Shown here in pieces: positions 55,998-64,000 of a stretch of DNA of 64,000 nt. Under the pieces are notes generated by a model. That model worked only from the letters and a program-made list of their open reading frames with translations, was not told where the DNA came from and ran no database searches. Position numbers and translations under genes: made by a program. Each line of letters starts with the position of its first letter. Position 1 is the first letter of the stretch. This DNA comes from Tigriopus japonicus (taxonomy: Eukaryota; Arthropoda; Copepoda; Harpacticoida; Harpacticidae): assembly GCA_010645155.1 (NCBI GenBank), contig CM021323.1, forward strand, positions 9,623,734 to 9,687,733, written 5' to 3'.

Positions 55998-56917
55998 CAG
56001 GGCTGGGCACTTCTATTGTCAAAATTTGCAACAGCAGTTTTGAAAGTCAAAACGAGTTTTTACAATATTTTAAAGCATTTTACGTGAAAATTCAGACAAT
56101 TTTACAAAAGAATTTTCAATTGAACCACCATTGGCGGCAACAACACGTTCAACACGACCATGGAAAGATTGGCATGCCCTGGCAACCTCCGCGGGATCCA
56201 TGTCGGCAGTTACATTGGTTATGGAGCATATTAGGTATTAGGGACTTTAGGTTGTTGTGGTGGGTCTTGCAAGCCATGGCCTATATTCTCCCCTTCAGTT
56301 AGAAGTCGAATGGGTTCAAGTCAGGGGAGTCTGGGAGCCTGCATTGGGATTCCAGAAGTGGTGGAGATTCTCAGTCATCCAGGCAATGGTCTTCTTGGCC
56401 TAATGGGCAATCCTCGTGCTTGCTGGAAGGTATAAGGCTTTCCACCAGTGATGGGCACCATCCACGGCACCACAACATCTTCAAGAACCTCCTGGCCCAC
56501 TTTCAGTCCAACTCTGAAGAATTGGGGACCATTGTCTGGATGACTGAGAATCTCTGCCATTTCTGGGATCCCAACACATGGCCTCCAAACTCCCCTGACT
56601 TCAAACCATGTGACTTCTACTTATAGGGAAGGATGGAGACCATGGCTTGCAAGACTCACCACAAAAGCCTGAAGTCCCCAAAGCGCTCCATCATCAAGGC
56701 CACCGCTGAACTGGATCCCGCGGAAGTTACCAGGGCATGCTAATCTTTCCGTGGTTGTGTTGAACTTGTTGTTGCTGCAAATGGCGTTTCAATTGAATAA
56801 TCCTATGTAAATTAGTCTGAATTTTAACGTGTTATGCTTTAAAATACTGTACAACCTCGTTTTCACACTCTAAACTGCCGTTGAAAATTTTGACAATACT
56901 AGATGTGCCCAACCCTG
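55998..56917. mobile_element. Foldback mariner derivative, 920 bp
   Basis: The ends CAGGGCTGGGCAC … GTGCCCAACCCTG are inverted and flanked by TA dinucleotides, the Tc1/mariner target. The arms are unusually long (about 330 bp): the left arm (55998-56330) is an inverted copy of the 3' end of a transposase gene (56570-56917), including the coding strings SPDFKPCDFYL near the end. Only a remnant of transposase lies in the middle. It looks like two 3' halves joined head to head. Confidence 0.8.
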
Positions 56918-57380
56918 TAAACTTGGGGTGAAAGTGTTTTAAAGCCTAACTTCATGCATATCTTCCATTTACTGTTTTCAATCAAAACAATCTGGAAGTC
57001 CCAATCAATATCAAAGGAAGCCTAACCAAATAATTTTGCTACTCCTGAAGAGATAATTATCATTAAAAAGGAATCGAATGCTAATTTTCACATGTGTTGT
57101 CTCTGACATGAGTTGTCTGATTTTTCTGAAAGCCTCAGCAGGTCTGTCACTTTTCCTTTGAATGAAAACCGAATGTTCAAAATTATTGTGTCCCTCAAAT
57201 TCACTTTGGTTGGAGCATGAACTCGAATAGTTTGGATGTCAATGATTAGTGTAAAGCCATACGAATGATCTTATATCAATGACACTTTTTGTCATTGTCT
57301 TCATTGGTGGGTCTGTGTGACTCTAATGGATTGCTTGGTCCGTGAGATGCTCCAATATGGATCGGTGAGCCGTGTTTTTT
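56918..57380. other. Intergenic, nothing recognised
   Basis: AT-rich sequence with no supported feature. Confidence 0.4.
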
Positions 57381-57382
57381 TG

Positions 57383-57545
57383 TTGAGATCTTCGATCTGG
57401 GGGGAAGGTGTGGCGTGCTCGCTCATGAGCACTGCGTTACTTACAACCCTTCCCCCTGCTATGTATATATAGCCATTCTACAGAGAATAAAAGCAACATG
57501 AAGTTCATCTCTCTACTCAATATACGTTGAATGGCCTCGCGGCTA
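57383..57545 (+). repeat. LTR-like segment
   Basis: GC-richer block with a palindromic GCTCATGAGC, a TATA box (TATGTATATATAGCC) and an AATAAA signal (GAGAATAAAAGC) 30 bp later, the arrangement of an LTR U3-R region. A start TGTTGAGATC is plausible at about 57383. No partner copy or primer site is seen, so this is tentative. Confidence 0.35.
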
Positions 57546-58564
57546 CTCAGCATGCGACAGGCCATAATTTCGACTGAAAGCGCTTTTGGCGGTCACTACC
57601 TTTAGCAAAATATTTTGAAGACACATTTGAACGATCACAATATCCAGTGAGCCCCCTACGTGCTTTTAGATTTTCTTTGAAATAGTGTAGGATGTAATTC
57701 AAATACCAAATAAGGACGAATAAATGTTGGAACAACAAGCATTGATTTGATGTCAGGAGTTCTCTTCATGCAGAATCCTTCCAACCTTGTGAAAACGCAA
57801 TGAATGGCTGGATTCAAACTTTGTGTGGTCTTGGAAAAAGGAGAGTGGTCTGAAGACACCTCTAGCTAAAATCCAATTGAAATTATACGCTCCATTGTGG
57901 TTAAAAAGCTCATTGATTTCGGATATTTTATGCAAGAAAAGACACATAAACACACATGGATAAACCTAATGCCGTCCACACTTCAATTTAATTGAAAGAA
58001 TGCCTAAGAGAGCTTCAAGCGCAGAAAGAATAGTTGGGTGTGTATTTGATGTGAAACATCAAGTCTTTCATTACTGAAATATTTTGACTCAAAATTGCGA
58101 AAGGACTTTCGTGTCAGAGTGTATGTAGATAGATAGCGATGTACTTCATTTTCTTGAAATGAGGCAAAGGGTCCAACTACGCGAGCGACTACTCACACCT
58201 GCTCCATTAACACATTCAATGCTCAGATTTTCTAGGCACAGGAAAGTCAAGGTATACAGACGAAGACTTGCTTATTTGTTATGTTTCATGACCGAGGGTT
58301 CATTCTCAAAAGCTACTTTGACATATGACAAGCCTAAGTACGACAGGAAACAGTACTTGCGGAGCATTATCACATGCCAATTGTAGTGGCTGTCTCATTG
58401 ATGGAAGCTCTTCTCTCCATTTTCCTCATGGTCATACCCGTTCTATGAGGCTGATCAAGATGAGTGTAATGGAAATTCTAATGCTAGATAATTTAACTAA
58501 TCAGCCTTGTCATTGCCTCTTTTTAAACGTTTGTTACAAACGACAACTGAGTTGGGTCAAATGA
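57546..58564. other. Intergenic, nothing recognised
   Basis: Short ORFs only, with no protein-like character or repeat boundary. Confidence 0.4.
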
Positions 58565-59460
58565 TGATGATATAAATTTAGTTTGTGGAAGGACTGGTTA
58601 AGGCTCAAAAAGCCTATTTAATGATTTGGAGAAAGTCTACTTTTAGGTTGGCGAGAATAACATGGCTTTAAACATTCCTCACAACGACGTATGGGCCGCC
58701 CAAATTAGATGTACCTCTCAAAGACAATGGAGGTTGTGGTTTTGAGCAGGTATCATCAGTGAAGCATTTGCGCGTTGTCATCCAAGATGATGGAAATTTC
58801 ATTGAGCATATCTAGTTGAAAGCGGGGAAGGCGTTTCAAACTTGTGTCTGGATCTATTCAAGGATCACTAGTGCCTTGCGATTTCCTTGATCCATCGCAC
58901 TTGGAGAAAGTCAACTTTTGGGTTGGCCAGAGTAACTAAATGTTACTAGATATACTTCTGTAACACTTCAAAACTACCTCAACAACCAACCTAGTGTTAC
59001 GATGCCATCTCTGTGCAAGTCGATTGTTCAGCCTCATTTTGAATATGCCTCATCCATTTGGGCTCCAATGAGTTCGGCAGGTTTGCAAAAGGTCGAGCAA
59101 AAAAGATGTTTTATTAAGAACATCACAGGAATGAGAGAGCTCTCGTGTTGTGAGAGACTCCAAAAGTTAGGGCAATACAGTACTCAGAGAAGGTATGAAA
59201 GGTATTTATCTGATACTGTATGTTTTCAAGAGCATTCATGGGCTCTGTCCCAACCCAGGATTTGAGGTCATCTAGCGATCGTAGAGGTTTTTCATGCTTT
59301 CTGAGAGCACCTCCAAATCCCAAGGGAATCGAGGCTAATTCAAACAATGAAGTCCTCCTCTCTTCTTTATCAGACTCCTTCATTGTTCAATTTGACACCA
59401 CATGTCAAATCTTCTTTGGAACTATGTTTATTTACAAGAAATCCCATTCTTTGTAACCTC
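58565..59460 (+). pseudogene. Decayed LINE RT (family shared with 11714 and 52400)
   Basis: Plus-strand pieces from the catalytic region onward: a DINLVCGRTG-like block, VKHLRVVIQDDGNFIEH (58760-58810), then a clearer frame (59002-59265) reading LCKSIVQPHFEYASSIWAPM and KNITGMRELSCCERLQKLGQ. Stops and frameshifts throughout. Confidence 0.75.
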
Positions 59461-59535
59461 GGTAAAAATCTGCAACCAACACAAAAAAAGAAAAAAAGTG
59501 TTTAGCAAACAAAAAAATCTTGTTGCCTAATAACT

Positions 59536-60813
59536 AGGGACGGGCAGAAAGTGCAAATAATCTTACCCTTTTAGTTACCAAAAGTTGCAAAAAAATGTGC
59601 CCAAAAGTGCAAAACAAAGTGCAGAAAAATGTTGAAAGTGCAAATAAATGTCAAAAAAGAGCAAAAAAATGTCAAAAAAAGAGCAAAAAAAATGTCAAAA
59701 AAGAGCAAATAAATGTCAAAAAAGTGTAAATAAATGCCAAAAAAGAACAAATAACTTTTTTTTGGACTTAAAACATCATTCATGGAGTACCCACGGCTCC
59801 TAATTGAGCAGGAGAAGTCATTTACAAGTTCTAAAGACATTTGAGACTAGTTTGAGGTGAAGAGACAATGCCGCACAAGTAATAGAGTTCTATTAATTAG
59901 GTCACTAGCAAAAAGGATGTAAAGTCATGAAAAATACTCTAGTCAACAATCTTTTGAATTTTCATTCCTAAGGTGGTCTCGTGGATGTATGTACCTAAAA
60001 TATTGTCGAAATATACTTAGCAATTGTTTTATATGGCTTTACATCACTCCGTTTTCGTCCTTTAAGTTGTTCAAAAATAGACATTGAAAATTGAACAGAA
60101 AAATACCAACGTGTGCCTAGCAATTGCATCAAAGAAAATAGTCATAAATATGTTTTAAGCAAGTTTTTAGAGACATTACTTCAATATTTGGCCTATGGCC
60201 TAATTACCAGAACTCAATTTCAAATGTGGCATTCATTGTCTCATCACATCAAAACTGTTCTCAAATACTTTTGGAACTTAAAAGTAATATCTCCAAGTCA
60301 ATTTAACAATGTGTACTGCTACATTGATGTATCCTTAGCTAGATGATTTTAAGTTTATAACGGGCTTTTTTAGAAATAGTGATCTTTGTAGGCAAAAAAC
60401 CTAATTCTGCAATCTGTATTGTTTTATAGATCATTCCATTACCATAACATGAGTTTCTTTAGGTTTGCTATTGGTTGCATGCAATGAGGTTCTATTGTCT
60501 AATACTTAGTTTAGTAAACAGGATGTTATAGTTAAAGCCAAGATGGTGAATAAAGTGTAAGTTTTGCATCTGAAATGCACATATTTCTTAAAGGTGCTAA
60601 GAATGGTTGATTGCAAATGCAAGCTTTTTTGACTAGTTCAAAATTTGATCTTGAAACTAAAAATTCTTACAAAAGCCACTACATTTTCTTAACAATTTGT
60701 CAATTTTGGCCGAAAACGTAAATAAAAAGTGCAAATAAAGGTGAAAAGTGCAAAAGTGCAGAAAAATGGGTTTATGTTACCAAAAATCTTTTTACACTAT
60801 TTGCCCGTCCCTA
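59536..60813. mobile_element. hAT-like nonautonomous element, 1278 bp
   Basis: The ends TAGGGACGGGC and GCCCGTCCCTA are exact inverted repeats flanked by an 8-bp duplication CTAATAAC (59528-59535 and 60814-60821). Subterminal regions are rich in AAAAGTGCAAA motifs on both sides, typical of transposase-binding repeats in hAT elements; the left side expands into AAAAATGTCAAAAAAGAGC repeats (59640-59755). No transposase is encoded. Confidence 0.88.
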
Positions 60814-60999
60814 CTAATAACATTTGGATAGGAAGCGGACCGTAGGAGATTTGATTTTAGTGTGTTGCAATAAGTAGTTTTCAAAATCACACTGCCAACT
60901 TTGCGTCATTCCGTTACAGCAAAGACCTCTGGTTTCATTGAACTGATTGGTTCTCTACAGTATTTAGAAAGTGATGTTGAAATGATGAAAGTCAACGGC

Positions 61000-61526
61000 C
61001 ACGGTATTGAAAAATTCATATCAAGTTTCTATGGAAATTCCCAAACACTATGAAATGCGATTCAGACTCAGGAAACCAAGGGGTGTATTAAGTTTTAATA
61101 TATATAATTTTGACATGCTATGACAAAACATAGAAGAATGAAGAATATTTATTTTATGTTGTGACATCAAATTTTTTTATCATTTTCTTGGGAATTTGAG
61201 TTTTGAGTTTTCATATACCCGGAACGTTTTTTTCGCTTTTTGGGGCCAAAAATGATCCGGTTTAACTCAAATAACTCGGGAGCTGAGCAACATATTTTCA
61301 AGCAAGTTCGATTCAAAAGGTATTTAAATCTGCCCTAGAAGTGTACTGACTAGATTTTCAAAAATTGAATTTTTAATAGGTTTTTAGATATACAACTATT
61401 AATCTAGACCTGATTTTGAGAAACTTAGTAAATAAAAGTTGTTCCCTTGGTTTCCTGAGCCTGAATCACATTTCATAGTGTTTGGGAATTTCCATAGAAA
61501 CTTGATATGAATTTTTCAGTACCGTG
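61000..61526. repeat. Foldback element, 527 bp
   Basis: Inverted arms of about 85 bp: CACGGTATTGAAAAATTCAT … CAGGAAACCAAGGG on the left and CCCTTGGTTTCCTG … ATGAATTTTTCAGTACCGTG on the right, with few mismatches. The interior is AT-rich and non-coding. Confidence 0.85.
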
Positions 61527-61582
61527 CAGGGCTTTCTGTTAAAGCATTTTGTTATTATTTTGGGACATTTGATGGTGTAAGG

Positions 61583-61792
61583 CAGGGGTGTGCAAACTTA
61601 TTTAGCAATGGGCCAAATTGGTCGGACCGTTGGCGCTCGCGGGCCACACCATCCAAAACTGCAAATAATTTGTAGTATAACATTCTACAATAATCTACCT
61701 ACGGCAACTGCGGGCCACAGTCTATTGAAAATGACAGATTCTCTCGCGGGCCACGCGAAATCAGCCCGCGGGCCAGAGTTTGCACTCCCCTG
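61583..61792. mobile_element. hAT (Charlie-like) MITE, 210 bp
   Basis: The termini CAGGGGTGTGCAAACT and AGTTTGCACTCCCCTG are inverted with one mismatch and flanked by the 8-bp duplication GTGTAAGG (61575-61582 and 61793-61800). Internal GGGCCA and CGGGCCAC strings resemble the consensus style of hAT-Charlie MITEs known from vertebrates. No ORF. Confidence 0.9.
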
Positions 61793-61800
61793 GTGTAAGG

Positions 61801-62779
61801 GATTTGCGGGATAGTTTGATACCCAAAATTAAGCAAGAAATAAGTGTGAGGTTTCTTTGTTGGTGTGAATAGCATTTCGAACGTTTTCATCAGAATTTGC
61901 CAAACTTTATTGTCATAGGGTTTCAAGCATGTCTACAGGAACTGGCAGCTCTGTTTCAAAGAAAAACTTATTTTTATGGTATACCTATAATACGAGTAGA
62001 CAACAAGTGAATGAAACATTCTGTTTCGGACGAGTATCGAGTATATTTGTTTCTCTCACATTTTACCACATTGTAAAATAATCTGCGAAAATGAGTTAAA
62101 CCTCTGTGTCATTGTTTCTTTTCTTGTCAAAAGTCATTGGGATGTGTGCGGATGGTATGTACTGAGGGGAGGAGGAGATTAGCAATTATAAATTCTTGGC
62201 GGCATGAGTAAGGAACAGGTCACTAACATTCATGGACAGTTTTGCTATTCAGCTTTCATGGCATATGTCTTCTCGCACCTTCTAATGAAGGTGAATCGTT
62301 CCGAGAGCAGCGAGCGAATGGCGGCAACAACAACAACAATAGGATTCATGGTCCGCAAATTCCGATGCCGCTCATTCACACAAAATTGCAAAAGAAACGA
62401 GCGAGCGAGCGAGCGAACTAACGGGTGAGCGCGCATTAATTTGGGCAAACTTGAGCATTTTTGAATGATTATGTTTCAAGACATTCTTGGTTGGTTCAGG
62501 ATCGGCCACACATGCTTTTCGGTTCACTGCCTCACGATGAAGATTTTAATTTCAGGGAATGAGTGAGGCTGTGGCTTGTCCCAAGATCAAGGGCAGGCTA
62601 TTGGGATGGAACCTTGTGAAGGTGATTGGAAGTTGGAGATCGAGAAATGGAGAAAGTAAGACAAGAATGAAGAAGAAATGAGAGTTCAATTGATTCGATG
62701 ACGAATAACAAAAGGGAGAAAAAAGAGAAAAAGGGGCAAAAGGGACGAATAAGGAATAAGGGGGGTTGACTTTTCCGTT
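61801..62779. other. Troponin C 3' flank
   Basis: Contains the 3' UTR of the minus-strand troponin C gene, a GAGCGAGC run (62397-62420) and a purine-rich AAAGGGAGAAAAAAGAG tract (62708-62760). No other gene seen. Confidence 0.45.
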
Positions 62780-63298
62780 CTACTTGCTCATCATCATTTG
62801 ACAAAACTCGTCAAAGTCCATGGTACCAGAACCGTCCTCATCGATTTCCTCAATGATACCATCGAGATCGTCTGAGGTGAGGCGGGGATCCAATTCTGCG
62901 ATAATTTCTCGAAGCTGACCGGTGGTGATGAAACCAGCACCGTCACGATCGTACACACGGAAGGCTTCCTTCAGTTCGGCCTTCATGGTTTCCTCATCGG
63001 GTTCTTCGACCAAGAACTTGGCACAGAGCTGGCAGAACTCTCCGAACTCGATCTCGCCGGAACCGTCCTCATCGATCTCCTCCAGGATCTCTTGGAGCTC
63101 CTCTTTGGAGGGTCGGAAGCCCATGGCTCGAAGAATGTCGTCCAGATCGTCGGAGCTGAGGAAATTCTGCTTCTTCACGTCGAAGAGGTTGAAGCACAGC
63201 TTCAGGACTTTGATCTCGTCGGCTTCCAAAGCGGTGGCCTCGGTGATCTCTTCGAAGTCAATGTCAGCAAAGGCGTTCTGATTGTCTTGTCCGGCCAT
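62780..63298 (-). CDS. TnC: Troponin C
   Basis: Calcium sensor of the thin-filament troponin complex in striated muscle. 172 residues starting MAGQDNQNAFADID; the in-frame ATG 66 bases upstream (63364) lies before a splice acceptor (TTTGTGTTTCAG, exon start 63358) and is not used. Four EF-hands are visible with loops at residues 40-51, 76-87, 117-128 and 153-164. Loop I (DVKKQNFLSSDD) and loop III (DRDGAGFITTGQ) lack key ligands. Loops II (DEDGSGEIEFGE) and IV (DEDGSGTMDFDE) are canonical, the pattern known for arthropod troponin C. The whole coding region is in one exon, with only the 5' UTR split. The GC content is much higher than in the surroundings, as expected for a highly expressed gene. 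Confidence 0.95.
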   Translation of the reverse strand: MAGQDNQNAFADIDFEEITEATALEADEIKVLKLCFNLFDVKKQNFLSSDDLDDILRAMGFRPSKEELQEILEEIDEDGSGEIEFGEFCQLCAKFLVEEPDEETMKAELKEAFRVYDRDGAGFITTGQLREIIAELDPRLTSDDLDGIIEEIDEDGSGTMDFDEFCQMMMSK

Positions 63299-63358
63299 GG
63301 TGTCTAATGAATTCTTCGGGGTACGAGGAGGATTGTGAGTGAGTTGCTTGAAGAGCTG
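63299..63358 (-). other. Troponin C 5' UTR part and splice acceptor
   Basis: On the minus strand, CTGTTTTTGTGTTTCAG precedes CTCTTCAAGC. The 60 nt to the ATG are leader sequence. The upstream leader exon and promoter lie beyond 63359 and were not located. Confidence 0.65.
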
Positions 63359-64000
63359 AAACACAAAAACCAGGCCAAATGGTCAACCAGAAAGAGGATC
63401 CAAGCAAGCAAGGGAGGTTCGATGCAACAAGGTTGGCAAAGAAGTTGGAGGAGGAATTGGACCAAGTCTCACCTACAAGTTCTTCTTCAAAAATACGAGC
63501 TTGCTCACTAGAGACCTCTTAATAGCATTGACAAGCAAGAAGATCTTTCGCACCCTGGAAAGCAACTGACACACAATACAGCACAATCATGTATGGAACT
63601 AACGGCGGCGATGACCTGACCCGTGTGGAACATTCCACCTTTTGTCTTTGTGTCTGGCATGCAAGCAAGTACATTCAAGTTAGCTACCAAGGCAGGCAAG
63701 TAGCAGCTAGCAGGGGGTGGCCTCACTTAAGAACTCACATTCATGCCTCCTCCTCATTCTCCACCTATACCTTTTTGCTCTCCTTGTGCCCCAAGGCTCA
63801 CCTATATTGTATTCAAGACCTAAGAGGTCTCACAACAGCTACAAAATGAACCTTTGAGTCTTTGAGCAGGTTGGTGAACACTGTTGTGAATTGCAAGGTC
63901 TCTCTCGAGCCCTTCATTTATTGACTTGGTTCATAGCTAAGCTTCATTTATGTCTAGGCCCAATTGTATGTGCATTTTTCCTGAAAACATTTAAAAGCAC
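63359..64000. other. Troponin C upstream region
   Basis: Probably intron and 5' flank of troponin C. No TATA box or further exon could be fixed. Confidence 0.4.

Noticed and set aside
63299..63364. Upstream ATG of troponin C (extra 22 residues)
   Set aside because: The ATG lies at or before a splice acceptor and the conserved protein starts at 63298.

Overview
The window is eukaryotic genomic DNA from an animal, most likely an arthropod and perhaps a crustacean such as a copepod. The basis is a troponin C with the arthropod EF-hand pattern, genes split by spliceosomal introns, BEL/Pao and Ty3/gypsy elements, mariners, CR1/jockey-type LINEs and a tRNA-derived SINE. The exact taxon is inference. 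Two assembly gaps are present (27856-28680 and 42120-42291).

Host genes. (1) A small ORF of unknown function at 6235-6540, followed by coding-like pieces broken up by a palindromic minisatellite. (2) A complete nine-exon SLC22-type transporter on the minus strand (17361 down to 7937; 561 codons with all phases consistent), whose 7-kb third intron is full of transposon debris. (3) A secreted astacin metalloprotease with CUB, sushi and Thr-rich regions on the plus strand (31440 to about 43556), whose signal-peptide exon is separated from the protease exons by a 6.8-kb transposon-filled intron. (4) A troponin C with an undivided coding exon on the minus strand (62780-63298). Less certain are a truncated parvovirus-type phospholipase A2 domain (24284-24625), a two-exon orphan gene (26954-27602) and a possible acidic first exon (54325-54481).

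Layout. 1-6.1 kb: nested retrotransposon wreckage, a Ty3/gypsy element on the minus strand cut by a CR1-like LINE and by a short LTR with a tRNA-Ser primer site. 6.2-7.6 kb: unknown gene pieces plus opposing palindromic arrays. 7.9-17.4 kb: the transporter. 17.8-18.6 kb: gypsy pol tail. 18.6-23.4 kb: about 23 copies of a 207-bp satellite, ending at an 880-bp terminal-inverted-repeat element. 24.3-27.6 kb: virus-like PLA2 fragment, foldback repeats and the orphan gene. 27.7-29 kb: a small LTR element around a gap. 29.6-30.8 kb: a second, decayed satellite block. 31.4-43.6 kb: the astacin gene. 44.6-52.0 kb: a full-length BEL/Pao element with 276-bp LTRs and a 5-bp target duplication. 52.3-62 kb: mariner, LINE, hAT-like and foldback elements. 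62.8-64 kb: troponin C.

The observation most worth a second look is at 44898-45097, inside the 3' end of the BEL element. A separate plus-strand LTR is followed by the complement of a tRNA-Ser reaching back to the anticodon arm. Its mismatches to the tRNA-Ser(AGA) sequence I recall fall mainly at nucleotides known to be modified in that tRNA (positions 26, 32, 34 and 58). This is what reverse transcription through a mature tRNA primer would leave behind.
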